Shown piece after piece: positions 1 to 10,496 of a stretch of DNA of 64,000 nucleotides. Every line of letters starts with the position of its first letter. Within the stretch, counting starts at the first letter, position 1. Source of the DNA: Kitagawia praeruptora. Its lineage: Eukaryota > Streptophyta > Magnoliopsida > Apiales > Apiaceae. The notes beneath the pieces are model-generated. The model was given only the letters and a program-made list of their open reading frames with translations, had not been told where the DNA came from and ran no database searches. Made by a program: the position numbers and the translations under genes. Where the stretch lies: positions 67,125,001 through 67,189,000 of the forward strand of contig CM075349.1 of the NCBI GenBank assembly GCA_037693485.1. The letters run 5' to 3'.

Positions 1-136
1 GTGGACTCTGAATGAGCTCATTTCACATTGTGTGCAAGAGGAAGATAGATTGAAGCGTGAAAAGACTGAAAGTGCTCATGTTGCAACTACCTCAAAGGCT
101 AATCACTGAAAGAGGACTAAAGATAATGAGACTGCA

Positions 137-1033
137 GTGGGAAAATCACAGCCTAAGAAACAAAAGACTCAGGATCAAGTTGTTACTTGTTTCTTTTGTA
201 AGGAATCTGGGCATGTGAAGAAGGAATGTCCCAAGTACGCTGCATGGCGTATAAAGAAAGGTAGATTTTTCACCTTTGTCTGTTCTAAAGTTAATTTAAC
301 TTATGTGCCTAGTAATACATGGTGGGTAGATTCTGGTGCTACTACTCACATAAGTATTTCTATGCAGGGTTGCATTTGGAGCCGGAAACCAAGTGATGCT
401 GAAAGATTCATCTATGTGGGTGATGGCAATGCAGTTCCAGTTGAAGCTATTGGCATTTTAAGATTGTCTTTTGAGACTGGTCATTTTGTTGAATTAAGAG
501 AGACTTATGTAGTACCGTCATTTAGACGGAATTTGGTTTCTATTTCTGTTTTGGACAAATACGGTTACTCTTGTTCATTTGGAGATAATAAATTTAGTCT
601 ATTTCTTAATTCTTCTTCGGTTGCGACTGGTTCTTTGATTGATAATTTATATTTGCTAAATACAATTGCTTCACATAATGAAACCTTGCAAGTAACATCA
701 AGAGGTACAAAATGTAGATTATCAAGAGAGAATTCTGCTATGTTATGGCATAAGCGCTTAGGACATATCTCTAAAGGGAGACTAGAGAGACTTGTGTCAC
801 ATGGAATACTTGAATCTCTTGATTATTCAGACCTTAATGTATGCATTGAGTGTATTAAGGGTAAACAGACAAACATAAGGAAATTAAGTGCAAATAGGAG
901 TACTAGTGTCTTACAGTTGATACATACTGATATAATATGGTCCATTCCCTACAGCTTCTTGGAATGGTCAACAGTATTTTATCACTTTTATAGACAACTA
1001 TTCTCGATATGGGTACTTATTTTTAATTCATGA
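137..1033 (+). pseudogene. Copia-1 gag end, protease and integrase start (broken)
   Basis: The open stretch holds a CCHC knuckle (CFFCKESGHVKKEC, about residues 18-31), the aspartic protease motif WWVDSGATTH (about 62-71), and a GAG-pre-integrase/HHCC segment with LWHKRLGHIS followed by CIECIKGKQ. It enters the integrase core at HTDI and then shifts frame near 935, so the last 30 or so residues are out of frame. Upstream bases 1-136 are also gag-like but carry frameshifts and a stop. The first codon is GTG and is not a true start. In a working element Gag packages RNA, the protease matures the polyprotein, and integrase inserts the cDNA. This copy cannot do so. Confidence 0.85.
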
Positions 1034-1691
1034 AAAGTCACAATTTTTTGGACGTGTTTAAAGTCTTCAAAGCCGAAGTTGAAAATCAGCTTTGTGAGAA
1101 GATTAAAGCTGTCAGATCTGATCGTGGTGGTGAGTACTATGCTCGGTATGACGGATCCGGTGAACAACGTCACTTAAGACTGCAGTCTACATACTAAATA
1201 GAGTACCTAACAAAGCAATAGCTAAAACCCCTTATGAATTGTGGTCAATCAATTATTTTTTGTGGGGTTGTCCAGCTGAGGCAAGGCTTTACAAGCCGCA
1301 TGAAAATAAACTGGACTCAAGAATTGTTAGTTGCTATTTTGTTGGGTATCCTGAAAAAATAAAGGGTTTCAGGTTTTATGATCCTTTGGTAAAGTTTTTT
1401 TTTTCGAAACGGGAAATGCTAGATTTCTTGAGGATGTTGAGTTTGAGGGGGAAGATAAAAGTCAGGGATGTTGTCTTTGAGGAAGAATCAGTTTCTTTGC
1501 CTCATGTAGTTCAAGATAACAATGTGGATATACCTGTACAGTTTCCTACTCAAAATCAAGATGATGCTCAAGAAGAGCAAACTCAACAAGCTCAAGATGA
1601 AGTGCCACTTAGTAGATCCTCTAGTAGAGACAATAATGGCACTTGTGGATATATCACACATTCAGTGGGAGTAAAGTATTCCTGTTGCTAA
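1034..1691 (+). pseudogene. Copia-1 integrase remnant with core deletion, and hinge
   Basis: In shifting frames this stretch shows the integrase segment around RSDRGGEYYARYDGSG (about 1117-1162). It then jumps straight to TAVYILNRVP-like sequence near 1180-1200, so the part with the catalytic glutamate is gone. From 1239 an open frame carries the SH3-like C-terminal segment (GCPAEARLYKPHENKLDSR and GYPEKIKGFRFYDP) and a glutamine/glutamate-rich hinge to about 1640. Coding potential ends at 1691. The identity of the family is clear; function is lost. Confidence 0.8.
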
Positions 1692-2165
1692 AGGAGATAA
1701 GTTTAGTCTCAAACAGTGCCCTAAGAATGATCTTGAAGGAAAAGAGATGCAGAACATTCCCTATACTTCGGCTATTGGGAGTCTTATGTATGGTTAGTAC
1801 CCTGCCGGTTTTGGCATTCATTATGGGTATGTTAAGAAGATATTCAAGTAACCCTGGATTGGATCATTGGATTTTAATTAAACGGGTTATTATAAGGTAC
1901 TTGCAAAGAACAAAATATTACATGCTTGTTTATCAGAATTCGGAAAATTTTGAGATCATTATGTATTTCAATTCTGATTATGTTGGTTGTGTAGATACAA
2001 GAAAATCTACTTCTGGTTAAGTTTTTTTTTTTTGTTATGTCTAAACAGATAGACATTAAATATCAAGTCATTGTAGAGAGAATACAATATCAATTAGTGT
2101 CTATTGAGTATATAAGAACAAATTCTATGCTAGCAGACCCACTTACTTACTAAAGTTTTTGACAC
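1692..2165 (+). pseudogene. Copia-1 reverse transcriptase tail and RNase H remnant
   Basis: After the hinge the sequence jumps to the last part of reverse transcriptase and RNase H. One frame around 1700-1800 has KGDKFSLKQCPKNDLEGKEM and SAIGSLMYG. A second (1800-2020) has GMLRRYSSNPGLDHW, RYLQRTKYYML, and the RNase H start FNSDYVGCVDTRKSTSG. A third (about 2048-2155) has KQIDIKYQVIVERIQ and TNSMLADPLT, the RNase H end. The YVDD active site is absent, so most of RT has been deleted, and the middle of RNase H is missing too. Confidence 0.8.
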
Positions 2166-2703
2166 CATAAAGTTTTTTTTTGGGCATACTGCTCATATGG
2201 GTGTTGTCTTATTGGAGAATATTTAGTTTTAGTGGGAGTTTTTTGTTTTATTCTTATATTAGGTACTCAGTTTTTATTGACACTATGGTGATATTTGTGT
2301 TTTTGAGTATTCTGCAGAATAAAGTTATTTATTTTATTCTCTCTATTGCTCTATATGAGCTGTATCTTTCAAATGTGGTTTTGACATAAAGGTTGAAAGA
2401 ATAAAGATTGATCTCACTAAGGTATTAAGGACCAATTGGAAATAGGCATGATTGAGATCACATTGCATGTAATTTCCAGTTACACATCCATACTTGATCT
2501 ATGTCATTGAATATATTTATGTGGTGATCATTGAGGATCCAGTTACGACAATGTGACGAAGGTCGCTTTGGTTCCATGTTTATATATGAGATGGACCAGA
2601 TTGATTAAAGAAGATGTTTTCTAAAGAATAAACAGTTTTGTGCGCACTTATGGTTATTGAATGTAATTGTTGTTTGGAACAATTTGTAGCCCAAGTGGGA
2701 GAT
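2166..2703 (+). other. Copia-1 3' untranslated region and polypurine tract
   Basis: There is no supported gene here; a 69-aa frame at 2180-2389 is hydrophobic and unlike any element protein. The purine-rich AAGTGGGAGAT at 2693-2703 directly precedes the LTR and is the plus-strand primer (polypurine tract). Confidence 0.75.
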
Positions 2704-3141
2704 TGTTAGATTATTTTTTATAATCTAATAATAATTTGTGGACTTACAAATTAAAGACAATTATATTTAATGTTTATTCTATTTGGACTAATTAAGTGAT
2801 CTAAAATAAAGTGTCCAATAACATCTTATTCGGTATGGGCTTTGTAATGTGTAATACCCAATAGTAATCTGATTAGAGTTAATGGGGTCTAATTAGAGTA
2901 CTATATAAAGAACATAATAGGGTTTTGGTCCCCAAGGCTATTCGCAACCTCTACTCCTCCTATTCCCATCAGTTAGAGAGAGATACGGCTAGAGGCGAAT
3001 CAAGTCTGTGGAAGATCAAGTCCCATAATCCGTATTCATATCTATCGTCATGGAATCAGGTACGCTTCCGTACTATAGTTTTATCGTGTAACCTTGATAA
3101 TATCGCATAAGATGATTCTGGTTATTTATTTAGATCTAACA
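2704..3141 (+). repeat. Copia-1 3' LTR
   Basis: The 438-bp LTR starts TGTTAGAT and ends ATCTAACA, a perfect 8-bp terminal inverted repeat, and follows the polypurine tract. A TATA box (TATATAAAG, 2902-2910) lies at mid-LTR, where the U3/R promoter is expected. Confidence 0.9.
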
Positions 3142-3612
3142 AAAACTCCTTAATAAAATCTGATCTCTATCTCCTAATAAAAGTATTTTTAATATCCAAA
3201 TCAATTTACAAAAAGATATCCATAATTGAATAGGATTTTCTTGTAAAATTCGTCACTTCTTTTTCACCTCTGTTTCTGGGCTCTTCCAATTGGATTTTGC
3301 TTACTGGACCACCTCTGAATTAAAGAAAATTCCACAAGCTTCGCGTGGACAGTAAGATCGTCAAATTCTGACTTCTGGAACTCAAGATATGGCCCAAACA
3401 GTGTTAAACAGCCCGTGTAGCCCAATAATACGAATTTTCTCCTATTTAATCTCCAAAATAGCTCTTTTTGCTCCAAATCCTTCCAAGTCATGAATTCTTT
3501 ATTTCCTACAATAAAACAATCAAATCTATTAAATAAAAATCCAAATCAATGCAAAACACAATAAATATGAGAATAAAATCATCTAGAATATATATAAAAA
3601 TATACTCTATCT
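3142..3612 (-). repeat. Athila-A 3' LTR, 5' part
   Basis: This is the first 471 bases of the minus-strand 3' LTR; the rest is cut off by copia-1 and lies outside the window. The terminus here reads AGATAGAG on the element strand, against TGATAGAG in the other copies, so its terminal T has mutated to A. A short hairpin with GCTTCGC core (3332-3348) recurs in all copies of this LTR in the window. Confidence 0.85.
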
Positions 3613-3815
3613 AACATCCCCACACTAAGCATTTGCACGTCCTCGAGCAAATAAGTGAAATAAAAACTAAGTCCTAACAAACATCACTTTCGTAGACGAC
3701 ACGATTGCATTGAGCATATGCAACAAGCCGTTAAACCCCTAGGCAGCCCTAGTAGGACGAGTGTTGTCTCGTTAGGGTTTATAGTGAATATACCCACAAA
3801 ATTCATCTAACCATG
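3613..3815 (-). promoter_or_regulatory. Conserved LTR-proximal non-coding block of Athila elements
   Basis: The stretch from the PPT inward is strongly similar to 39412-39607 in Athila-2, although the two families differ elsewhere. Shared text includes TTAAACCCCTAGGCAGCCCT and TACCCACAAAAT. Both have a stem ACGAG/CTCGT (3757-3772 here) with different six-base loops. Its distance from the LTR is the same in both. Its role is unknown; RNA packaging, 3' end formation or plus-strand priming are guesses. Confidence 0.6.
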
Positions 3816-5456
3816 CAAAAGATCAATGCTAACACAACACCACACACACAAGTCCTCTCATGCCACATCAACTTAAGAATCAAAGTAAACATACGATGTC
3901 TTGGTGTCGAAAGTGCAAGTATTCACGTAGTCTACTCAACCAACATGCAGAAGGTCATAAAAATTCATGTCAAGTGTAAAAATCGTTGGTAATCATGCTA
4001 AGACCACAAGAAATACATCTTTAAGTCTAAGCCTGGGATCTCCTATGCCAAAACAAGTAATAACTCACCTTTCACTCAAAAACGAATATTCACTCAAGAA
4101 CAAGGTTAAGTGTATCACTCAATTCCAACAAAATCATAAACACAACTTGACACTCGCAATCAATCTCACTCTCAACACAACATACATCACTGATGACAAT
4201 CAAAAGGTCTTTATTCGAGTTGTAGCGTGGGCTAGGGACCAGGTATGTCAAGTAAAGCTAAAACAGGTTAAATGTCAAAAGCTAGTACCCAACAATAATC
4301 ATTTTTCAATTCCCTTTCTATCTTCCCCACACTTAAGATTTTCAATAACCCTTACATAATAACTTGACTAGTCGAATGAAGAAGGATCATACAAACATAA
4401 GAATGCTCTCAAATTTATTCTCTTTTTTTTCTTTTTTTTTTCTCTTTTTTTCTCTTTTCTTTTTTTTTTCTTTTGAGAGCTAAGGAATAAGCACAATGAT
4501 CCATAGATATTTTATGAATTTCGACTAACAAGCATCAACCAAAATCATTATTCCCCAAAGTATGACCAACAATAAAACCCTTAACACCTTATTACTCCCT
4601 TAAGCATAATACTAGCCTTTGACAATTTATGTTCAAATTTAATGTAAGGCAAATAGAATAAAAAGGATAATGACAAGTAATGTGGTGTGTCACCGAAAGA
4701 ATAGGATTAAGCTCAACGGGTTAACTAATTGATCATGTTTAAAAGGTGTGGAAATATGGGAAATACGAGGTTAAACCTAAGTGCCTTTATCATCTCATCA
4801 TCAAGTAATATCATGCATTTCAAGAAAGATCTCAAGTAAGTGCTAGCAATGTAAACAACATGTGGACACTCAAGCAAACGAAAAATCATGCAAAGGATAT
4901 GCATATAGGCTCAAAACTCACTTGGTGTGACAAAACATAATCAATCCCAGGTAACAAGACTCTCTAACGCACCTACTTGTACTCAAAGCATGAAAACCAA
5001 GTCATCTTGCACATATTCATGTCATTCTAATCACTTTCCACATTCAATTAAGTCTACCAGTTTCAACTTGCTAGTGAAAGTGTGTGCACAAGAACAAAGC
5101 ACGTCACTTCTCATACAAAAGCGTCAAGAACACAAGAATTCTACGCATGCATGGGTGTATCAAGCAAAATACAACAACTAATCAAATTGCATGGCTAGAA
5201 TTATTTTTGGTATTTTTAATTTTTTAATTTTTTTTTTTTTAAAAAAAAAATTCTCGTAACATTGAAAACCCTTCCCCACACTTAAGCGGTTCATTGTCCC
5301 CAATGAACTAATGAACAAGATACAAAACTACAACTAAAAACAAAATAAAACTACACTAAAAAGAAAAGAAAGAAAACTCCCCTGGAATCAAGATGTCAGG
5401 TGTGAAAACCACCCCTCAGTCGCTTAGGAGCCACCCACTCACCACCAAGAAATATC
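3613..5456 (-). other. Athila-A 3' non-coding region
   Basis: No element gene is seen between the env-like stop and the LTR. The region holds three polypurine-like tracts on the element strand, all containing AGTGTGGGGA: at 3617-3630 (the true PPT next to the LTR), 4323-4337 and 5272-5287. A perfect 8-bp stem hairpin (GTTCATTG/CAATGAAC, loop TCCC on plus) is at 5289-5308. A long pyrimidine run lies at 4410-4472 on the plus strand. Antisense open frames (for example 3967-4359 plus) are discussed under findings and are not called as genes. Confidence 0.75.
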
Positions 5457-6659
5457 CTACTCATCCTCGCTGTCGTCACCCTCGTCATCCTCATCAGATG
5501 AATCAGGCGGAGGGTACGGAGTCCGAGCTCCAAAAATAGGCCACTGAACAGGAGTACTAGGCGACTGAAACTTTGCCTCTAAGGCTATGCCCATGTCCTC
5601 AGAATACTGGCGACTGCTAACATGCATAGCATCCAACCGCCTAGTCATTCGACGAAAATAAGATTAAAAAATGGACATATCCACAGTACTCTGCGAAGTA
5701 CCTACCATAGCCTCTCCCTGTGCCCTTGAAACCTGTGGCGGAGCGCCCGCTCCCTGACCACTATCACCATTAACAATAAAGCCTAAACCCCGAGGATGAG
5801 GAGTGCCACCCGGCCACTCCTTCAATCTCAACCGATCAATAGTAGCATCCCTAATAGAAGCCATAGGTTTATGCACTGGCTCACCTTGATACCATTTGAC
5901 TTTCGATGCATCACACAAGTACGCAATGATAGAAGCATAAGGAATACTTGCCGACGAATTGCTTCCTAAAAACCGAAGAATATTTTGATTAATAAGGTAC
6001 CCAAGGTCAACATACTCACCCTTGAGAATACCCCATAGCAAAATAGCTCTATCAACAGTAACATCGGAAACATGGTTTGACGGAATGATATTAGAACTTA
6101 TGAAAAAGAACCATGCCTTTGCAAAACTAGACAATGATGAAGCCGGGAAAGTACACTTTATCTCCGTACCTACTCTACGTTTCTACACCGTTCCCGGAAC
6201 ACATAACTCACCAACGAGTGCATCAAGATCAACATCATTCCTAGACTTTTGACCCCAATCTGTAGCATCTCTAGGTTTAGGCGGTTGCCTAATCAAATTA
6301 CGAATAGCACGAGGCGAATAATCTACCTTCCGACCTCTAACAACCGTGGAATTATTCCTTGCTATTGAAGCATTCGCATAAAACTCCCTAACCACATCCA
6401 ACGCGGCATCATTAGCAAATTCACAAAATAACTTCCAACCCCGCTCACTAATCATCGCCACCATCTCCTCATACTTACGGGGCACAAGCCTTCTTTCCTG
6501 AATAACCCCCTTCTCAACTAACCTACCATACTCCACCTTGGCATTCTCATTCACAAATTTTTCCACTCCATCTCCCACAACATCATTCTCATCCAAAGAG
6601 GGAGGAGCACTACTACCACTACCCGCTAATCGTGGCCTCTTAGGAGCCATAATCAACAA
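5457..6659 (-). pseudogene. Athila extra ORF (env-like position), two stop codons
   Basis: One minus-strand frame of 401 codons, between integrase and the 3' LTR, interrupted by stops at 6183-6185 and 5664-5666 but with no frameshift. A start at 6650 would give MAPKRPRLAGSGS; an upstream ATG at 6659 is also possible. The N-terminal half contains EFYANAS and VRGRKVDYSPRAI, which I recognise as the plant transposon protein domain found in Athila third ORFs. The C-terminus is very acidic (DSSDEDDEGDDSEDE). The product is often called env-like because of its position, but I see no signal peptide or convincing membrane segment, so a true envelope role is not supported. The tail is also kept in unit B (13464-13538). 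Confidence 0.75.
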
Positions 6660-7400
6660 TTATCAAGCAAATATCAACAATCTCCAAACAATTCACCAAA
6701 CAAAGAACCCCCAATTTACACACCAAGAACCCTAGCTTGCAAAATTCACAAATTCAAATAAAAGATGAGATAGAAGATTACCCAATTGAATCAAAGAGGT
6801 GAACTTGCTAGAATAATCCCCAAAACTTCGAATTTAATTCCCCTTTTACACTTTGAATGGATGAAAGTTGAGAAATTTTGGGTATATAGAAGGGTTTGTG
6901 TATGTATAGGTGTGGTGGGTGTATATATATAGGTAATGGTGTATGTAATTTAGAGATGGAAAAGGAATTGGGATTTGTATTCTATATAGGATAGAGTTTA
7001 GAGGTGTTAGGATTTTGATTTGAGATGGAATTGGGGTTGAATAGAGAATAAAAGAGGAAAAGAGATGGAGAGTATGTGTTTAGAACAAAAAAAAATTCGG
7101 GTATATGCAGTAGCTCCCGGCGCCTGAAGCGCTGAAACAAGACTGTTGCGCCGGTTGAAGACGCGCATTAGCGCTGTTGCACTGATTGGCCGCCTGATGC
7201 GCAGACGTCTTCTGCATTACTTGGCGCTGATTGGCGCCTGATGCGCGGTTCCATTCTGCGTTACTTGGCGCTCCTGCGCGCGGATGGCGCCTGATGCGCT
7301 GGCGCATCCTGAAATTCTGCCTTTTTTTTTCCAATACTAATACATGGATTGCCTCCCACCAAGCGCTTTTGTTTAACGTCGTTGGCTCGACTCAGCTGGT
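6660..7400 (-). other. Athila-A spacer between integrase and extra ORF, with GC-rich repeats
   Basis: There is no supported gene. Bases 7105-7310 are far more GC-rich than the surroundings and repeat short units such as GGCGCCTGATGCGC and TTGGCGCT. On the element strand 6770-7050 is the AT-rich leader before the extra ORF. The same arrangement (GC-rich repeats, then pyrimidine-rich DNA ending in CACCTCTTTGATTC) reappears in unit B at 13010-13400. An 84-aa and a 66-aa frame across the GC repeats are repeat translation. Confidence 0.65.
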
Positions 7401-10400
7401 TCAGATCTCCGTGGAGGGGTTGTCAAGGTAAATCACTTCCATCTTTCCTACGAATGCACCATCCACATACAATTTAAGGCGTTGACCATTAACCTTAAAT
7501 TTTGTTCCATCTCGTCCCATAATTTCAATAGCACCATAAAATTTGACATCGGTGACAGTAAAAGGTCCGGACCATCTTGATCTGAGCTTCCCTGGAAAAA
7601 GTCGAAGTCTGGAATTGAACAAAAAAACCTTGTCACCAACCTGAAAATCTCTTCTCTGAATCATTTTGTCATGCATCTTCTTCGTTCTCTCCTTGTAAAG
7701 CCGAGAATTATCATAAGCATCAAATCAAAGCTCATCTAACTCATTAAGTTGAAGAAGTCTCGCTTGCCCCGCAGCCTTCAAATCCATGTTGAGTTCTTTG
7801 ATAGCCCAAAAGGCTCGATGTTCCAATTCCACTGGCAAGTGACATGCTTTACTATAGATCAACCGGTAAGGAGTGGTTCCTATAGGTGTTTTGTATGCCG
7901 TCCGATAAGCCCACAAAGCATCATCTAACTTCAAGTACCAATCTTTCCTTGACTTTGCAACCATCTTCTCCAAAATGCTCTTAATTTGGCGATTAGAAAC
8001 CTCCACTTGGCCGCTTGTTTGGGGGTGATATGCAAGAGCAACTTTGTGAGTAACGCCATATTTTTTCAACAAAGTTTCAAATTGTTGATGGCGAAAATGA
8101 GAACCACCATCACTTATCACTGTCCTTGGAACTCCAAAACGAGGGAAGATAATATTCTTGAAAAGCTTCATAACAACCTTGGAATCATTGGTTACTGATC
8201 CAACAGCTTCAACCCACTTGGACACATAATCGACAGCAACTAAGATGTATCTCATCCCACAAGAACTTGGGAAAGGTCCCATGAAATCAACACCCCATAC
8301 GTCAAATATCTCGACCTCAAGAATACCGGTTTGAGGCATCTCATGGCGTTTAGAAATATTACCCATCCTTTGACATGCATCACACGCCAAACAGAAAGCA
8401 CGAGCATCCTTAAATAGAGACGGCCAAAAGAAACCGGATTGCAGTACCTTAGCAGCAATTTTGGAAGGACCATGATGGCCTCCACATGCGAGAGAATGAC
8501 AGTGCTTGAGAATGTCATGTACTTCGAACTCAGGGACACATCTACGAAAGATTCCATCAGCACACTTTCGATACAAGAAAGGGTCATCCCAAAAATATTG
8601 TTTAGCATCATGATAAAACCTCTTTCTTTGCTGATAAGTCAATTCTCGAGGGTGAGATCTACTGACACAGAAATTTGCAAAATCTGCATACCATGGAGTT
8701 TGAGTAGCAACCGAAAACAGGTGATCATCTGGAAAAGAATCATCAATAGAAGTACTTGACGCAATATCAGATTTGAAACGCAACCGTGAAAGATGATCCG
8801 CAACCACATTCTCAGCACCCTTCTTGTCTTTGATTTCCAAGTCAAATTCTTGGAGTAACAGAATCCAACGAATAAGCCTTGGCTTTGCTTCTTTCTTCGC
8901 CAATAGATATTTAAGTGCTGAATGATCAGTGTGAACAATGACTTTGGAGCCAATGAGATATGCTCGGATTTTATCAAGAGCATAGACCACAGCTAGAAGT
9001 TCCTTCTCAGTCGTAGCATAATTGACTTGAGCTTCATCCAAGGTTTTAATTGCATAGTAGATGGCGTGCAATACCTTGTCTTTCCTTTGACCGAGAACTG
9101 ATCCAACTGCATAATCACTTGCATCACACATGATTTCAAATGGAAGATTCCAATCTGGAGATTGAATGATTGGTGCACTTATCAAAGCTTCCTTAATCCT
9201 GTTAAAAGACTCCAAACAAGCATCAGTAAACACAAAGGTGGCATCCTTAAACAACAATTGAGTGAGGGGTTTTGCAATTTTTGAAAAATCTTTTATAAAA
9301 CGACGATAAAAACCCGCATGACCAAAAAAACTCCTCACTCCCTTGACATTAACAGGAGGAGGAAGTTTCTCAATCACCTCAATTTTTTCTTTGTCAACCT
9401 GGATGCCACGTTCAGAAATTAAGTGACCAAGTACCACTCCTTCATTTACCATGAAGTGGCACTTTTCCCAATTCAAAACCAAATTCACCTCTTCACAACG
9501 TTTAACCACTTTAGAAAGATTATGCAGACATACATCAAAATCAGACCCATAAACACTGAAATCATCCATAAATACTTCCATGATAGACTCTATGAAATCA
9601 GAAAATATGGCAGTCATGCAACGCTAAAAAGTAGCAGGGGCATTGCATAAACCAAAAGGCACCCTACGATATGCAAAAGTACCATATGGGCAAGTAAATG
9701 TAGTCTTTTCTTGGTCATCAGGATGTATAGAGATCTGAAAGAACCCTGAATATCCGTCTAAATAGCAAAAGTACTTATGCTTAGCAAGTCTTTCTAACAT
9801 CTGATCAATGAAAGGGAGAGGGTAATGGTCTTTTCTAGTAACAGCGTTTAACTTACGGTAATCAATGCACATTCGCCAACCGGTGACAATTCGAGTGGGA
9901 ATTAATTCATCTTTTTCATTTTTAATTACCGTTGTTCCTCCTTTCTTAGGGACTACCTGAACTGGGCTTACCCATTTAGAATCAGAAATCGGGTAAATGA
10001 TGCCCGCATCTAACAATTTCAAAACTTCTTTTTTAACAACCTCTTGCATGTTAGGGTTCAAGCGACGTTGTCCCTGTATGCAAGGCTTATGGTCATCATC
10101 TAAGTGAAATCTATGCATGCAAAAGTCTGGGCTAATCCCTGTAAGATCATCAATACTATACCCAATAGCTTTTCTATGTGCACGCAAAACAGTAAGAAGC
10201 TTAAAAATTTGGTTATCATCAAGACTAGAGCTAACAATCACAGGACAAGTCTTTTCATCATCAAGAAACACATATTTAAGATTAGATGGCAAAGATTTTA
10301 GCTCTAACTTATTTACCTGAGGTTCACCACAAGAAGTGACAATGTTGGTTACCTCACAATTCGGATCAGCTGCACCATCCAACTCATGAATCAATGAATC

Positions 10401-10496
10401 GACTTCAGCATGTCCTTCTCCTTCTGAAGCTTCAAGCATGATCACTGCTTCCAATGCATCATTCAATAGAATCTGAGGCATCTCATCTTGGACAAT
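7401..10496 (-). pseudogene. Athila-A pol: reverse transcriptase, RNase H, integrase (stops)
   Basis: It continues gag-protease in one frame. Reverse transcriptase: RMCIDYRKLNAVTRKDHYPL, YLDGYSGFFQI and the active site FMDDFSVYG (a YXDD variant). RNase H: CDASDYAVGSVL, TTEKELLAVVYAL and HTDHSALKYLL. Integrase: zinc-binding H-H-C-C segment (about HCHSL to CLACDACQRM), then catalytic segments DVWGVDFMGP, VISDGGSHF and SGQVEVSNRQIKSILEK. A C-terminal segment with WSGPFTVTDV follows, ending at 7401. Nonsense codons at 9624-9626 (TAG between the first RT motifs and FMDD) and 7725-7727 (TGA) break it; no frameshift is visible. It would copy element RNA to cDNA and insert it, but this copy is dead without readthrough. 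Confidence 0.9.

Larger units (their letters stand above)
1..3141 (+). mobile_element. Copia-1: decayed Ty1/copia retrotransposon, 5' end outside the window
   Basis: A plus-strand copia element whose 5' LTR and most of gag lie left of the window. Remnants run in copia order: Gag zinc knuckle, protease, integrase, then RNase H, polypurine tract and 3' LTR. Large internal deletions removed the integrase catalytic centre and nearly all of the reverse transcriptase. Its 3' end interrupts the left LTR of Athila-A: the sequence resuming at 3142 matches 22565 onward in the Athila-A right LTR. The target duplication cannot be checked because the 5' end is missing. Confidence 0.9.

Noticed and set aside
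5457..6659. Calling the Athila extra ORF a true envelope glycoprotein
   Set aside because: I see no signal peptide, membrane anchor or glycoprotein-like cysteine pattern; only the position is env-like.
7080..7431. 84-aa and 66-aa frames across the GC-rich islet
   Set aside because: Opposite-strand frames over short repeats; no domain, and the region is the spacer of Athila-A.
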